Shown here piece after piece: positions 1 to 10,392 of a DNA stretch of 64,000 nt. The notes beneath the pieces are model-generated. The model ran no database searches, had not been told where the DNA came from, and saw only the letters and a list, made by a program, of their open reading frames with translations. The position numbers were made by a program, and so were the translations under genes. Within the stretch, counting starts at the first letter, position 1; every line of letters starts with the position of its first letter. The stretch comes from Streptococcus mitis (lineage in GTDB: Bacteria > Bacillota > Bacilli > Lactobacillales > Streptococcaceae), in NCBI RefSeq assembly GCF_000722765.2, contig NZ_CP028415.1:1060501-1124500 (forward strand), given 5' to 3'.

Positions 1-498
1 GACAGCATTCTTTAATACTGATATTCCATAACTGTCTGGAATATTAATCGGACCTGAAAATACTTTGTACCACCAAGTTGGTGCCATGGAGGTTGCATAA
101 ATACTAGCTGTTTTTCCTTTTAGTAACTTTTTAAACTGATTACCTCTCAAGTAGTTCAAAATAAAGCTTCCTCGATTATTTGCTGAGTATGCAATGCCTG
201 GCGTAAAAACACGATCAATCCACCCCTTCAATAGACTAGGCATACTACTCCACCAAATTGGATAAACAAAAATGAAATGATCTGCCCACTGAATTAATTC
301 CTGAGATCGTAGAATAAACGGATCGTCCTCCATCCTTTGTCGATAACCATAACGTAAAACAGGATCAAACTCTTCCTCATTAAGATTAATCATTTCAAGT
401 TCATGTCTCTTTGAGTCTATATTTTCTACAATCGTTTGAAAAATTGCTTGGCAGTAACTTTCTTTATCAGGATGTCCATTAATAACTAAAATATTCAT
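1..498 (-). CDS. Partial NAD(P)H-dependent flavodoxin-fold oxidoreductase
   Basis: The reading frame is open from an ATG at 498 to the window edge (166 codons, no stop), so the C-terminus lies outside. It begins MNILVINGHPDKES, the first strand and FMN-phosphate loop of the NAD(P)H:quinone oxidoreductase / YwrO-like family, and continues with WADHFIFVYPIWWSSMPSLLKGWIDR, cut here as the WxxMPxxLKGWIDR motif of that family. Such enzymes reduce quinones or other electrophiles in the cytoplasm using FMN. The ribosome site AGGGGAA overlaps the uvrB stop codon, so it is probably the last gene of the uvrB transcript. The substrate cannot be told. Confidence 0.8.
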   Translation of the reverse strand, partial: MNILVINGHPDKESYCQAIFQTIVENIDSKRHELEMINLNEEEFDPVLRYGYRQRMEDDPFILRSQELIQWADHFIFVYPIWWSSMPSLLKGWIDRVFTPGIAYSANNRGSFILNYLRGNQFKKLLKGKTASIYATSMAPTWWYKVFSGPINIPDSYGISVLKNAV

Positions 499-507
499 AA
501 AATTCCC

Positions 508-2496
508 CTAATCCAAGGCCTTGACTTCCAGCATCATATCGCGAATCTGTGCAGCCAGTTCAAAGTCAAGCACTTCGACAGCTTCTTGCATTTGTTTTTC
601 TAGTTTCTTGACAAGTTCTTTGCGTTCTTGTTTGTTGAGGCTATTGATATCGACTTCCTTGTCTTCTTCCTTAGCAACTGCCTTGGTCACAGCAATCAGG
701 TCACGGATTTCTTTTTTGATTGTCTGAGGCACGATACCATGCTCATCATTATAAGCCATCTGGATTTTCCGACGGCGGGCCGTTTCATCCATAGCACGTT
801 GCATAGACTGAGTCACAGTGTCCGCATACATGATAACATGCCCTTCGCTGTTACGAGCAGCACGTCCAATAGTCTGGATGAGTCCACGTTCGTTACGAAG
901 GAAACCTTCCTTGTCAGCATCAAGAATGGCTACGAGACTCACTTCAGGTACATCAATCCCTTCACGGAGCAGGTTGATTCCGACCAAGACATCAAAGACA
1001 CCCAAGCGCAGGTCACGGATAATCTCTGTCCGTTCCAAGGTCTTAATATCCGAGTGCATGTACTTGACCTTGATGCCCATTTCCTTGAAGTAGTCGGTCA
1101 AGTCCTCTGCCATTTTCTTGGTCAAGGTGGTGATAAAGGTTCGCTCGTTCTTCTCAACACGGGCATTGATTTCACCTAAGAGGTCATCAATCTGTCCCAT
1201 AGTCGGACGGACTTCCACCTCAGGATCCAAAAGTCCTGTCGGACGAATGATTTGCTCAATTACTGTCTCAGTCTGTTCATTTTCATAGTCTCCCGGTGTC
1301 GCTGAAACGTAAACAATCTGATGAATGTGACTCTCAAACTCCTCCCGACGAAGAGGACGATTGTCCAGAGCAGACGGCAAACGGAAACCGTAATTTACTA
1401 ACATTTCCTTACGAGAGCGGTCACCATTATACATACCCTTGATCTGCCCCATGGTCATGTGGCTCTCGTCAATCATGATTAAGAAATCATCTGGGAAGAA
1501 ATCGAGAAGCGTATAAGGAGGCTCTCCTTCGCTCCGTCCATCCATGTGACGTGAATAGTTCTCAACCCCATTGGTATAGCCCATCTCACGCAACATTTCG
1601 ATATCATACTCTGTCCGCTGTTTCAAACGTTGGGCTTCAAGCAGTTTGCCTTCCTTCTCAAAGACAGCTAGTTGCTCTTCTAATTCTGCTTGAATCTTTG
1701 CAATGGCAACTTCCATATGGTCGTCATTGGTCACAAAGTGAGTAGCTGGGAAAATCGCCAAATGATCCACTTCTCCCAATACCTGACCAGTCAGAGCCTC
1801 AACCTCACGAATACGGTCAATTTCGTCTCCAAAAAATTCTACTCGAAAGGCGTGTTCATCACGGGAAGCTGGGAAAATCTCCACCACATCCCCACGAACG
1901 CGAAATCTTCCGCGTTGAAAATCAATATCATTTCGCTCAAACTGAATATCGACCAAGTCATTTAAGAGTTTATCACGAGAAATTTCAAGACCTGGACGAA
2001 GACTAACGACACTATCAGCGTATTCCTTGGGCGAACCCAGACCATAGATACAAGAGACTGAGGCCACGACAATAACATCATTGCGCTCCAAAAGGGCTGA
2101 AGTCGCTGAGTGGCGAAGCTTGTCAATCTCGTCATTGACAGAACTATCCTTCTCAATATAGGTATCACTAGAAGGGACATAGGCTTCTGGCTGGTAATAA
2201 TCATAGTAAGACACAAAGTACTCAACGGCATTTTCAGGAAAAAACTCCTTAAACTCCCCATAGAGCTGTCCTGCCAAAGTCTTATTGTGGGCGATGACCA
2301 GAGTTGGTTTATTGACTTTGGAAATGACTTGACTCATGGTATAGGTCTTCCCTGTTCCGGTCGCCCCCATCAGAATCTGAGCTTTTTCTCCCCCCTCGAT
2401 ATTATCAACCAACTGCTCGATAGCTTGGGGTTGATCTCCTGATGGTTGATATTTTGATACTAGTTTAAATTGATTATCTGTAATACGGTTGATCAT
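508..2496 (-). CDS. uvrB: Excinuclease ABC subunit B
   Basis: UvrB is the damage-verifying helicase of nucleotide excision repair; it is loaded by UvrA and recruits UvrC. The 662-residue protein has full family length. Visible are the Walker A loop GATGTGKT (44-51), the beta-hairpin segment rich in tyrosine ([12 protein letters not shown], about 97-108), the DESH box near 340, the helicase C-terminal part with QTIGRAARN, and the C-terminal UVR domain (about 626-661) that binds UvrC. The ATG is preceded by GAGAGGATT. The gene upstream is separated by a terminator, so uvrB has its own promoter (extended -10 TGC-TAAAAT at 2525-2530). No odd features. Confidence 0.98.
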   Translation of the reverse strand: MINRITDNQFKLVSKYQPSGDQPQAIEQLVDNIEGGEKAQILMGATGTGKTYTMSQVISKVNKPTLVIAHNKTLAGQLYGEFKEFFPENAVEYFVSYYDYYQPEAYVPSSDTYIEKDSSVNDEIDKLRHSATSALLERNDVIVVASVSCIYGLGSPKEYADSVVSLRPGLEISRDKLLNDLVDIQFERNDIDFQRGRFRVRGDVVEIFPASRDEHAFRVEFFGDEIDRIREVEALTGQVLGEVDHLAIFPATHFVTNDDHMEVAIAKIQAELEEQLAVFEKEGKLLEAQRLKQRTEYDIEMLREMGYTNGVENYSRHMDGRSEGEPPYTLLDFFPDDFLIMIDESHMTMGQIKGMYNGDRSRKEMLVNYGFRLPSALDNRPLRREEFESHIHQIVYVSATPGDYENEQTETVIEQIIRPTGLLDPEVEVRPTMGQIDDLLGEINARVEKNERTFITTLTKKMAEDLTDYFKEMGIKVKYMHSDIKTLERTEIIRDLRLGVFDVLVGINLLREGIDVPEVSLVAILDADKEGFLRNERGLIQTIGRAARNSEGHVIMYADTVTQSMQRAMDETARRRKIQMAYNDEHGIVPQTIKKEIRDLIAVTKAVAKEEDKEVDINSLNKQERKELVKKLEKQMQEAVEVLDFELAAQIRDMMLEVKALD

Positions 2497-2524
2497 AAGA
2501 ATCCTCTCTTGATATGCTATTCCT

Positions 2525-2553
2525 ATTTTAGCATACTTGTAGCATTTTCACGA
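2525..2553 (-). promoter_or_regulatory. Candidate uvrB promoter
   Basis: On the minus strand an extended -10, TGC-TAAAAT, lies at 2525-2530 about 30 bases before the uvrB start. The -35 region is poor (TCGTGA), so the call rests on the extended -10. Confidence 0.45.
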
Positions 2554-2584
2554 AGAAAAGGACGGACCGAAGTCACATCCTTTC
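2554..2584 (-). terminator. Terminator after the CAAX protease gene
   Basis: On the minus strand AAAGGA and GAC pair with GTC and TCCTTTT around a TTCG tetraloop, followed by a short T-rich tract. It sits between the end of the protease gene and the uvrB promoter. Confidence 0.6.
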
Positions 2585-2593
2585 ATTTTCTTT

Positions 2594-3526
2594 CTATAAT
2601 TTATAGCCAAGATAGACAATCAAAAGTAACAAGACTAGACTTGTCATGATAGAACCTTCTATGCCAAAAGAACCACCTGATAGCCAGACTTGATCGCCTT
2701 GTGGTAAAAAGGTCATCAAAGACGTTCCTGACGGCTGACCGCTAACTAAAATCCCAAAAAGATTTCCCTGAGCAAAATTCCAAGCCCCATGAATACCTGC
2801 AACACCCCAAACTGTATCGGTTTTGAGAAGGTAAAGTGACATGGCAACTCCGAATAAAAAGAGATTTACTAGAGATAGTAGTGTTAGACCAGAATTGCCT
2901 ATATGAAGCAGGGTAAAGAACAGGCTAGATATAAGAACAGCAAGTTTTAAATTGGTTCGTGAAGCCAACTGAGGAAGGAGCCAAGCACGGGACACCACTT
3001 CTTCTGCTGTCCCCTGTAAAATCCAAAATGGGATAGTAAAGACAACAAAGATAAGCGAATAAGGATTCAAATGAATGGACTCAAAACGATATTGCCCCAA
3101 GACCACCAAACCTAACAAGGTCAGAAGAAAAAGTGCCAGGCCTAGACCAAATCCTTTAAAAAGATTGCTGAGGAAATTTTCTTTATAAAATCCTAAAGTT
3201 CGAATAGATCTTTTCTCAACTTTTCTAGTCCATCTGAACACAGTGTTAAGAATAAAACCAAAGGCCAGTAAATCTAAAATTAAATGAAAGTCACTTGTTT
3301 TATCCATCAAGCTCTGCTGCAAGGTCTGCAAATAGGTTGCAAGATTTTGACCAGTCTCTCCAAAATTTCTAGCAAGTCCGATAAGAGCTAACAAACTAAT
3401 ACCATATAAAGTAAAAGCCACAAACTCTCCTATAAAGACAAAAACAAAGGCTAACAAGGGGCTTGTGTAAATGTTTAAACTCATTTTAGAAGTTTCAAAG
3501 TCTTTTAAGATTCTTTTGTTCTTCAT
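2594..3526 (-). CDS. CPBP (CAAX/Abi) family intramembrane metalloprotease
   Basis: This 310-residue polytopic membrane protein has about eight hydrophobic segments. The family's catalytic motifs are in place: EEVVSR (EExxxR) near residue 175, a histidine in LLHIGN about 40 residues later, and HGAWNFAQG near 245. In Gram-positive bacteria such CPBP proteases are linked to processing or immunity against peptides, including bacteriocins, but no bacteriocin gene is beside it, so its substrate is unknown. It is a single-gene unit with a promoter at 3560-3587 and a terminator at 2554-2584. The start is supported by AGAGGACAG upstream. Confidence 0.85.
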   Translation of the reverse strand: MKNKRILKDFETSKMSLNIYTSPLLAFVFVFIGEFVAFTLYGISLLALIGLARNFGETGQNLATYLQTLQQSLMDKTSDFHLILDLLAFGFILNTVFRWTRKVEKRSIRTLGFYKENFLSNLFKGFGLGLALFLLTLLGLVVLGQYRFESIHLNPYSLIFVVFTIPFWILQGTAEEVVSRAWLLPQLASRTNLKLAVLISSLFFTLLHIGNSGLTLLSLVNLFLFGVAMSLYLLKTDTVWGVAGIHGAWNFAQGNLFGILVSGQPSGTSLMTFLPQGDQVWLSGGSFGIEGSIMTSLVLLLLIVYLGYKL

Positions 3527-3559
3527 ATCCCTGTCCTCTTTTCTTCTACATATACTAAT

Positions 3560-3587
3560 ATTATAGCACTTTTTAATAGCAATTCAA
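3560..3587 (-). promoter_or_regulatory. Promoter of the CAAX protease gene
   Basis: Minus strand: extended -10 TGC-TATAAT at 3560-3565 and a -35-like TTGAAT at 3582-3587, 16 bases apart. It is about 35 bases before the start codon. Confidence 0.6.
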
Positions 3588-3633
3588 GAAAGAAAAAACA
3601 ATGTTATATTTTCTGACACAGAAATATAAAAAT

Positions 3634-3685
3634 TTGCCTTTTTTTACTTTTTCTGATATAATGGGAAAATATTCGGAAAAGGAGA
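3634..3685 (+). promoter_or_regulatory. Promoter and ribosome site of the glutamine transporter operon
   Basis: Extended -10 TGA-TATAAT at 3657-3662 with a weak -35 TTGCCT at 3634-3639, spaced by 17 bases. A strong ribosome site AAAAGGAGAC (3677-3685 region) precedes the ATG at 3692. It is back to back with the promoter of the protease gene. Confidence 0.65.
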
Positions 3686-3691
3686 CTAAAA

Positions 3692-5857
3692 ATGAAGAAA
3701 AAATTTCTAGCATTTTTGCTAATTTTATTCCCAATTTTCTCATTAGGTATTGCGAAAGCTGAGACGATTAAGATTGTTTCTGATACCGCCTATGCACCTT
3801 TTGAGTTTAAAGATTCAGATCAAACTTATAAAGGAATTGATGTTGACATTATCAACAAAGTCGCTGAGATTAAAGGATGGAACATTCAGATGTCCTATCC
3901 TGGATTTGATGCAGCGGTCAATGCGGTTCAAGCTGGTCAAGCTGACGCAATCATGGCAGGAATGACAAAAACTACAGAACGTGAAAAAGTTTTCACCATG
4001 TCTGATACTTACTATGATACAAAAGTTGTCATTGCAACTACAAAGGCACACAAGATTAGTCAGTACGACCAATTAAAAGGTAAAACTGTTGGTGTTAAAA
4101 ACGGAACAGCCGCTCAACGTTTCCTTGAAAGTATTAAGGACAAATACGGCTTTAGCATTAAAACATTTGATACTGGTGATTTGATGAACAACAGCTTGGC
4201 TGCTGGTGCTATCGATGCTATGATGGATGACAAACCTGTTATCGAGTATGCAATTAACCAAGGTCAAGACCTCCATATTGAAATGGATGGTGAAGCTGTA
4301 GGAAGTTTTGCTTTCGGTGTTAAAAAAGGAAGCAAATACGAGCACCTGGTTACTGAATTTAACCAAGCCTTGGCTGAAATGAAAAAAGATGGTAGTCTTG
4401 ATAAAATCATCAAGAAATGGACTGCATCATCTTCTTCAGCAGTACCAACCACAACGACTGCAGCTGGTCTAAAAGCAACTCCTGTTAAAGCTAAATACAT
4501 CATTGCCAGTGATTCTTCTTTTGCACCTTTTGTGTTCCAAAACTCAAGTAACCAATTTACTGGTATTGATATGGACTTGATTAAGGCAATCGCTAAAGAT
4601 CAAGGTTTTGAAATTGAAATCACCAACCCTGGTTTCGATGCCGCTATCAGTGCTGTTCAAGCTGGACAAGCTGATGGTATCATTGCTGGTATGTCTGTCA
4701 CAGATGCTCGTAAGGCAACTTTTGACTTCTCAGAATCATACTACACTGCTAATACAATCCTTGGTGTCAAAGAATCAAGCACCATTGCTTCTTATGAAGA
4801 TTTAAAAGGAAAGACAGTTGGTGTTAAAAACGGAACTGCCTCTCAAACCTTCCTAACAGAAAATCAAAGCAAATACGGTTACAAAATCAAAACTTTTGCT
4901 GATGGTTCTTCAATGTATGACAGTTTAAACACTGGTGCCATTGATGCCGTTATGGATGATGAACCTGTTCTCAAATATTCTATCAGCCAAGGACAAAAAT
5001 TGAAAACACCAATCGCTGGAACTCCAATCGGTGAAACAGCCTTTGCCGTTAAAAAAGGAGCAAATCCAGAATTGATTGAAATGTTCAACAACGGACTTGC
5101 AAACCTTAAAGCAAACGGAGAATTCCAAAAGATTCTTGATAAATACCTAGCTAGCGAATCTTCATCTGCTTCAACAAGCACTGTTGATGAAACAACTATC
5201 TGGGGCTTGCTTCAAAACAACTACAAACAACTCCTTAGTGGTCTTGGTATCACTCTTGCTCTAGCTCTTATCTCATTTGCTATTGCCATTGTCATCGGGA
5301 TTATCTTCGGTATGTTTAGCGTTAGCCCCTACAAATCTCTTCGCGTCATCTCTGAGATTTTCGTAGACGTTATCCGTGGTATCCCATTGATGATTCTTGC
5401 AGCCTTCATCTTCTGGGGAATTCCAAACTTCATTGAGTCTATCACAGGCCAACAAAGCCCAATTAACGACTTTGTAGCTGGTACTATTGCCCTATCGCTC
5501 AATGCAGCCGCTTATATCGCTGAGATTGTTCGTGGTGGTATTCAAGCCGTTCCAATTGGACAAATGGAAGCCAGCCGCAGCTTGGGTATCTCTTATGGAA
5601 AAACCATGCGTAAGATTATCTTGCCACAAGCAACTAAATTGATGTTGCCAAACTTTGTCAACCAATTCGTTATCGCTCTTAAAGATACAACTATCGTATC
5701 TGCTATCGGTTTGGTGGAACTCTTCCAAACTGGTAAGATTATCATAGCCCGTAACTACCAAAGTTTTAAGATGTATGCAATCCTTGCTATCTTCTATCTT
5801 GTAATTATCACACTTTTGACTAAACTAGCGAAACGCTTAGAAAAGAGGATTCGTTAA
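3692..5857 (+). CDS. glnP: Glutamine ABC transporter: two substrate-binding domains fused to the permease
   Basis: The 721-residue protein joins three modules. A signal peptide with hydrophobic core [17 protein letters not shown] ends near AKA (about 24). Two class 3 (PF00497) solute-binding domains follow (about 25-250 and 266-485); both contain GFDAA(V/I)xAVQAGQAD and [16 protein letters not shown]. The permease (about 500-720) has five or so membrane helices and the EAA-type loop around 625-648 ([23 protein letters not shown] shortened here). Two Ser/Thr-rich linkers separate the modules. The architecture matches GlnP of lactic acid bacteria, which imports glutamine, glutamate or asparagine; the exact ligand is inferred. 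The next gene overlaps by one base. Confidence 0.92.
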   Translation: MKKKFLAFLLILFPIFSLGIAKAETIKIVSDTAYAPFEFKDSDQTYKGIDVDIINKVAEIKGWNIQMSYPGFDAAVNAVQAGQADAIMAGMTKTTEREKVFTMSDTYYDTKVVIATTKAHKISQYDQLKGKTVGVKNGTAAQRFLESIKDKYGFSIKTFDTGDLMNNSLAAGAIDAMMDDKPVIEYAINQGQDLHIEMDGEAVGSFAFGVKKGSKYEHLVTEFNQALAEMKKDGSLDKIIKKWTASSSSAVPTTTTAAGLKATPVKAKYIIASDSSFAPFVFQNSSNQFTGIDMDLIKAIAKDQGFEIEITNPGFDAAISAVQAGQADGIIAGMSVTDARKATFDFSESYYTANTILGVKESSTIASYEDLKGKTVGVKNGTASQTFLTENQSKYGYKIKTFADGSSMYDSLNTGAIDAVMDDEPVLKYSISQGQKLKTPIAGTPIGETAFAVKKGANPELIEMFNNGLANLKANGEFQKILDKYLASESSSASTSTVDETTIWGLLQNNYKQLLSGLGITLALALISFAIAIVIGIIFGMFSVSPYKSLRVISEIFVDVIRGIPLMILAAFIFWGIPNFIESITGQQSPINDFVAGTIALSLNAAAYIAEIVRGGIQAVPIGQMEASRSLGISYGKTMRKIILPQATKLMLPNFVNQFVIALKDTTIVSAIGLVELFQTGKIIIARNYQSFKMYAILAIFYLVIITLLTKLAKRLEKRIR

Positions 5858-6597
5858 TGGCAAAATTAAAAATTGATGTAAATGATTTACACAAAAGCTA
5901 CGGAAAAAATGAAGTTTTAAAAGGAATTACGACTAAGTTCTATGAAGGAGATGTTGTTTGTATCATCGGTCCTTCGGGTTCTGGTAAGTCAACTTTCCTC
6001 CGTAGCCTTAATCTTCTAGAAGAAGTTACTAGCGGTCACATCACTGTGAACGGTTATGACTTAACTGAAAAAACAACCAACGTCGATCACGTCCGTGAAA
6101 ATATCGGAATGGTTTTCCAACACTTCAACCTCTTCCCACACATGTCTGTATTGGACAACATTACTTTTGCTCCAATTGAGCACAAGTTGATGACTAAGGA
6201 AGAAGCTGAGAAATTGGGAATGGAGTTGCTTGACAAGGTTGGACTAGCAGATAAAGCTAATGCTAACCCAGATAGCCTATCCGGTGGTCAAAAACAACGT
6301 GTGGCTATCGCTCGTGGACTAGCAATGAATCCAGACATCATGCTCTTTGATGAACCAACTTCTGCACTTGACCCTGAGATGGTCGGAGACGTACTAAACG
6401 TTATGAAGGAGTTGGCTGAGCAAGGTATGACCATGATTATCGTCACCCATGAGATGGGATTTGCTCGTCAGGTTGCCAACCGCGTTATCTTTACTGCAGA
6501 TGGCGAGTTCCTAGAAGACGGAACACCTGATCAAATCTTTGACAACCCTCAACACCCTCGTCTGAAAGATTTCTTGGACAAGGTCTTAAACGTCTAA
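5857..6597 (+). CDS. glnQ: Glutamine ABC transporter ATP-binding protein
   Basis: This 246-residue ATPase of the polar amino acid family energises the permease encoded just before it; the stop TAA and start ATG share one base, so the two are translationally coupled. Walker A GPSGSGKS (38-45), Q-loop [10 protein letters not shown], signature [14 protein letters not shown], Walker [11 protein letters not shown] and the switch histidine in IVTHEMGF are all present. An intrinsic terminator follows within 35 bases, making this a two-gene operon. Confidence 0.95.
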   Translation: MAKLKIDVNDLHKSYGKNEVLKGITTKFYEGDVVCIIGPSGSGKSTFLRSLNLLEEVTSGHITVNGYDLTEKTTNVDHVRENIGMVFQHFNLFPHMSVLDNITFAPIEHKLMTKEEAEKLGMELLDKVGLADKANANPDSLSGGQKQRVAIARGLAMNPDIMLFDEPTSALDPEMVGDVLNVMKELAEQGMTMIIVTHEMGFARQVANRVIFTADGEFLEDGTPDQIFDNPQHPRLKDFLDKVLNV

Positions 6598-6601
6598 AGT
6601 C

Positions 6602-6631
6602 AAACTGTAAGGATTTCCTTGCAGTTTTTTT
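6602..6631 (+). terminator. Terminator of the glnPQ operon
   Basis: AAACTGTAAGG and CCTTGCAGTTT form an 11-base stem (one wobble) around ATTT, followed by a run of T. Confidence 0.9.
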
Positions 6632-6650
6632 CTATCTCGTATTGGATTTT

Positions 6651-6725
6651 TTGATTTTTCGGAAAATTATGTTAGAATTAAGTTTATGAAATGAGGTTTC
6701 CTCATACCTAGCAAGACTAGGAATA
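6651..6725 (+). promoter_or_regulatory. zwf promoter and structured leader
   Basis: A -35-like TTGATT (6651-6656) and an extended -10 TGT-TAGAAT (6673-6678) precede a leader of about 60 bases. The leader can form two small hairpins: GAGG/CCTC near 6693-6703 and CCTAG/CTAGG at 6707-6721. The ribosome site before ATG 6748 is modest (TTAGGTAG). Confidence 0.55.
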
Positions 6726-6747
6726 AAAATAGAAATTAGGTAGCTAG

Positions 6748-8235
6748 ATGTCATCTAAGGTTATTGTTACAATTTTCGGTGCGAGTGGAGACCTGGCTAA
6801 ACGCAAGCTCTACCCTTCCCTTTTTAGACTATATAAATCCGGCAATCTTTCCGAGCACTTTGCTGTCATTGGAACTGCCCGTCGTCCTTGGAGCAAGGAA
6901 TATTTTGAATCTGTTGTAGTCGAATCGATCCTTGATTTGGCAGATAGTACCGAACAGGCTCAAGAATTCGCTAGTCACTTCTACTATCAAAGTCACGATG
7001 TCAATGATACGGAGCACTATATTGCTTTGCGCCAATTGCAGGCTGAACTAAATGACAAGTACCAAGCTGAACACAACAAGTTCTTCTTCTTGTCTATGGC
7101 ACCTCAGTTCTTTGGAACCATTGCAAAGCACCTCAAGTCTGAAAATATCGTAGACGGTAAAGGTTTTGAGCGCCTAATCGTTGAAAAACCATTTGGTACA
7201 GATTACGCAACTGCAAGCAAGTTGAATGACGAACTCCTAGCAACATTTGACGAAGAACAAATTTTCCGTATTGACCATTATCTTGGTAAGGAAATGATCC
7301 AAAGCATCTTTGCAGTTCGCTTTGCCAACCTGATTTTCGAAAACGTTTGGAACAAGGACTTTATCGACAATGTTCAAATTACCTTTGCGGAGCGCTTGGG
7401 TGTAGAAGAGCGTGGTGGCTACTATGATGAATCTGGTGCCCTTCGTGATATGGTTCAAAACCATACACTCCAACTTCTTTCTCTCCTTGCTATGGACAAG
7501 CCAGCAAGCTTCACAAAAGACGAGATTCGTGCTGAAAAGATTAAGGTCTTTAAAAACCTCTATCATCCAACTGATGAAGAACTTAAAGAACACTTTATCC
7601 GTGGTCAATACCGCTCTGGTAAGATTGATGGCATGAAATATATCTCTTATCGTAGCGAGCCAAATGTAAATCCAGAATCAACAACAGAAACCTTTGCATC
7701 TGGTGCCTTCTTTGTAAACAGCGATCGCTTCCGTGGTGTTCCTTTCTTCTTCCGTACTGGTAAACGTCTGACTGAAAAAGGAACTCATGTCAATATCGTC
7801 TTTAAACAAATGGACTCTATCTTTGGTGAGCCACTTGCTCCAAATATTTTGACCATCTATATCCAACCAACAGAAGGCTTCTCGCTTAGCCTAAATGGGA
7901 AGCAAGTAGGAGAAGAATTCAACTTGGCTCCTAACTCACTTGATTACCGTACAGATGCGACTGCAACTGGTGCTTCTCCGGAACCATACGAGAAATTGAT
8001 TTATGATGTCCTAAATAACAACTCAACTAACTTTAGTCACTGGGATGAAGTTGGTGCGTCATGGAAATTGATTGACCGTATCGAAGAGCTCTGGGCTGAA
8101 AATGGTGCCCCACTTCATGACTATAAAGCTGGAAGTATGGGACCTCAAGCCAGCTTTGACTTACTTGAAAAATTCGGTGCCAAATGGACTTGGCAACCAG
8201 ATATTGCCTATCGTCAAGATGGTCGTTTAGAATAA
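6748..8235 (+). CDS. zwf: Glucose-6-phosphate 1-dehydrogenase
   Basis: Zwf oxidises glucose 6-phosphate to 6-phosphogluconolactone and makes NADPH, opening the oxidative pentose phosphate pathway in the cytoplasm. The 495-residue protein shows the nucleotide-binding GASGDLAKRKLYPS (11-24) and the active-site signature RIDHYLGKE (about 174-182), whose histidine and lysine are the family's catalytic and substrate-binding residues. It is monocistronic, with its own promoter and a bidirectional terminator shared with the convergent ftsY. Length and motifs are normal. Confidence 0.97.
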   Translation: MSSKVIVTIFGASGDLAKRKLYPSLFRLYKSGNLSEHFAVIGTARRPWSKEYFESVVVESILDLADSTEQAQEFASHFYYQSHDVNDTEHYIALRQLQAELNDKYQAEHNKFFFLSMAPQFFGTIAKHLKSENIVDGKGFERLIVEKPFGTDYATASKLNDELLATFDEEQIFRIDHYLGKEMIQSIFAVRFANLIFENVWNKDFIDNVQITFAERLGVEERGGYYDESGALRDMVQNHTLQLLSLLAMDKPASFTKDEIRAEKIKVFKNLYHPTDEELKEHFIRGQYRSGKIDGMKYISYRSEPNVNPESTTETFASGAFFVNSDRFRGVPFFFRTGKRLTEKGTHVNIVFKQMDSIFGEPLAPNILTIYIQPTEGFSLSLNGKQVGEEFNLAPNSLDYRTDATATGASPEPYEKLIYDVLNNNSTNFSHWDEVGASWKLIDRIEELWAENGAPLHDYKAGSMGPQASFDLLEKFGAKWTWQPDIAYRQDGRLE

Positions 8236-8242
8236 AAAAATT

Positions 8243-8272
8243 TCCTGCAAGTTTATACCTTGCAGGATTTTT
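8243..8272. terminator. Bidirectional terminator between zwf and ftsY
   Basis: TCCTGCAAG and CTTGCAGGA form a perfect 9-base stem around a 7-base loop. Runs of T follow on the plus strand and runs of A precede it, so it can stop transcripts from both convergent genes. Confidence 0.9.
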
Positions 8273-8280
8273 GTTTCTGA

Positions 8281-9570
8281 TTAGATTAAGCCTTCCAAGA
8301 GACCCTTCATAAAGTTTTCTGAGTTAAACTCTCCAATATCATCGATTTTTTCACCAAAACCAATCAATTTTACAGGAATATTGAGTTCTTCACGGATGGC
8401 TAGAACCACACCACCTCGAGCAGTTCCATCAATCTTAGTCAAGACAATTCCAGTTAATGGTGTGATTTTCGAAAATTCTTTGGCCTGTACCAGGGCATTT
8501 TGACCTGTTGATGCATCAAGTGCCAAGAAGGTTTCATGCGGCGCTTCTGGCACAACACGTTTGATGATACGACCAATCTTTTCCAACTCAGCCATGAGGT
8601 TATCCTTATTTTGTAGACGACCAGCGGTGTCAATCATAAGAATATCGATACCTTCAGCTACAGCACGTTCCATTCCATCAAAGACTACACTGGCTGGGTC
8701 AGCTTTTTCAGGTCCAGTTACAACTGGAACGTCAACACGACGACCCCATTCAGCTAGCTGTGCAACTGCACCTGCACGGAAGGTATCTGCCGCAACTAGC
8801 ATAACTTTTTTACCTGCTTGTTTGTAGCGGTGGGCTAGTTTCCCGATAGAAGTTGTTTTCCCGACACCATTAACACCGACAAAGAGCATGACTGTCAAGC
8901 CATCTTGGAAGTGGATACTTTCATCATAGTTGCCATCCTTTTCATAAAGCTCAACCAATTTCTCAATGATAACACGGCGAAGTGCGTCAGGTTTCTTGGC
9001 GTTTTCAAGCTTGGCTTCGTAGCGTAACTCCTCTGTTAAGTTAGAAGCGACTTGGACACCAACGTCACTCATGATCAGCAGTTCTTCCAGTTCCTCGAAA
9101 AATTCTTCGTCAACAGAACGGAAATTAGCAAAGAAGGCATTCAAGCGAGCTCCGAAACCTGTACGAGTTTTCTTAAGACTGCGGTCATATTTTTCCTGAA
9201 CAGTTTCTTCTGCTTGAGGCCTTTCTGGTTCAAGAACTTCAGAATTATTTTCTTCTACAGTCTCTAGGAGCTCAGTATTCTCTTCTTCTGGGACTTCTTC
9301 TGAGTTTGGCAATTCTTCGACTTCTTCTTGAGAAACTTCTACAACTGATCCCGAATCAATACTTTCTTCAACTGTGTCTTGGATTTTATCTTCTTGGAGC
9401 TCAGCTTGTTCAACAATTTCAACTTCTGCATCTTCTTGAGGAAGTTCCTCAGCTTCTGTGAAGGCAGGCTCAACATCTTCAGACAAATCAAGATTTTCCA
9501 GAGCTTCTTTTACAACTTCTTCGATTTTAGGTTCTTCTTTTTTTCCGAATAGACGGTCAAATAATCCCAT
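8281..9570 (-). CDS. ftsY: Signal recognition particle receptor FtsY
   Basis: FtsY is the membrane-associated GTPase that docks Ffh-bound ribosomes for co-translational insertion. Its 429 residues split into a very acidic, Glu-rich A region (about 11-125) and the NG domain. The GTPase motifs are GVNGVGKTT (232-240), DTAGRLQNK and TKIDGTARGG. It is the last gene of the rnc-smc-HAD-HAD-ftsY operon; only three bases separate it from the HAD gene. The partner gene ffh is in the same window at 52884-54455. Confidence 0.96.
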   Translation of the reverse strand: MGLFDRLFGKKEEPKIEEVVKEALENLDLSEDVEPAFTEAEELPQEDAEVEIVEQAELQEDKIQDTVEESIDSGSVVEVSQEEVEELPNSEEVPEEENTELLETVEENNSEVLEPERPQAEETVQEKYDRSLKKTRTGFGARLNAFFANFRSVDEEFFEELEELLIMSDVGVQVASNLTEELRYEAKLENAKKPDALRRVIIEKLVELYEKDGNYDESIHFQDGLTVMLFVGVNGVGKTTSIGKLAHRYKQAGKKVMLVAADTFRAGAVAQLAEWGRRVDVPVVTGPEKADPASVVFDGMERAVAEGIDILMIDTAGRLQNKDNLMAELEKIGRIIKRVVPEAPHETFLALDASTGQNALVQAKEFSKITPLTGIVLTKIDGTARGGVVLAIREELNIPVKLIGFGEKIDDIGEFNSENFMKGLLEGLI

Positions 9571-9573
9571 ATC

Positions 9574-10392
9574 TTAGTTCTCCTTTAGCACATATTCTTC
9601 GATAGCCCAGGCGACAGCCTCTTCATCATTGGTCATTGGCGTCACTACATTTGCAACCGCCTTGACTTCAGGAACAGCGTTTTGCATGGCAACACCGAGC
9701 CCTGCCCATTCAATCATAGAAAGGTCATTGGCCTCGTCACCACAAGCCATAACTTGACTTTGATCGATTCCAAGATGGCTGATTAGTTTTGCTAAACCCG
9801 TTGCTTTATGAACATTCTTTGGTGACCACTCTAGCAACATTTCACGTGATTTAAAGATTTCATATTGGTCAAACAATTCTGGAGAAATCTTCTGAATGGC
9901 TGCATCCAAGGGTTCTTGAGCAAAGGCAGTCACGCACTTATTGTACGTCATTTGACTAGACAGATCTTCAAAGTCCACTGGAACAAAAGTCAAAGCTGGA
10001 TTGAATTTGGCATAAAGACTTTCTTGGTCAGATTGAATTTGATAAACAGTTCCTTCTGAAATGGCATCAAGAGGCAGTGATAATTTCTCTGTTTCCTCAC
10101 ACAAGCGTGCCACATCATCATATGAAAAGACTGTCTTATCAAGGATTTCACCTGTATTTTTCTGAACCAAACCACCATTAAAAGTAATCGTATACTCATC
10201 TTCGTGGCCGTCAGTCCCTAGCTCATGGAGAAAGAAATCCATAGCTTTTAAAGGGCGACCAGTTGTCAATACGACCTTGATACCACGATCACGCGCAGCT
10301 TTCAAGGTTGCCTTGGTGCGATCCGTCAGCCTTTTATCAGTAGTCAGCAAGGTCCCATCCAAGTCCAATGCAATCAATTTTATATCTGCCAT
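9574..10392 (-). CDS. Cof-type HAD-IIB family phosphatase
   Basis: This 272-residue protein opens with DLDGTLLTTDK, the nucleophile and acid/base aspartates of the haloacid dehalogenase fold, has a cap domain of the Cof (C2B) type, and ends with the metal-binding GDEANDLSMIEWAGLGVAM. Such enzymes dephosphorylate sugar phosphates, flavin nucleotides or pyridoxal phosphate in the cytoplasm; the substrate cannot be assigned here. The start shares a base with the stop of the HAD gene before it, showing coupling in the smc-ftsY operon. It is about one third identical by eye to its neighbour, so this pair may come from an old duplication. Confidence 0.9.
   Translation of the reverse strand: MADIKLIALDLDGTLLTTDKRLTDRTKATLKAARDRGIKVVLTTGRPLKAMDFFLHELGTDGHEDEYTITFNGGLVQKNTGEILDKTVFSYDDVARLCEETEKLSLPLDAISEGTVYQIQSDQESLYAKFNPALTFVPVDFEDLSSQMTYNKCVTAFAQEPLDAAIQKISPELFDQYEIFKSREMLLEWSPKNVHKATGLAKLISHLGIDQSQVMACGDEANDLSMIEWAGLGVAMQNAVPEVKAVANVVTPMTNDEEAVAWAIEEYVLKEN

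Noticed and set aside
628..1179. A 183-codon plus-strand frame opposite uvrB
   Set aside because: It is antisense to a complete, well-conserved gene, has no ribosome site, and its composition is that of a reverse-complement shadow.
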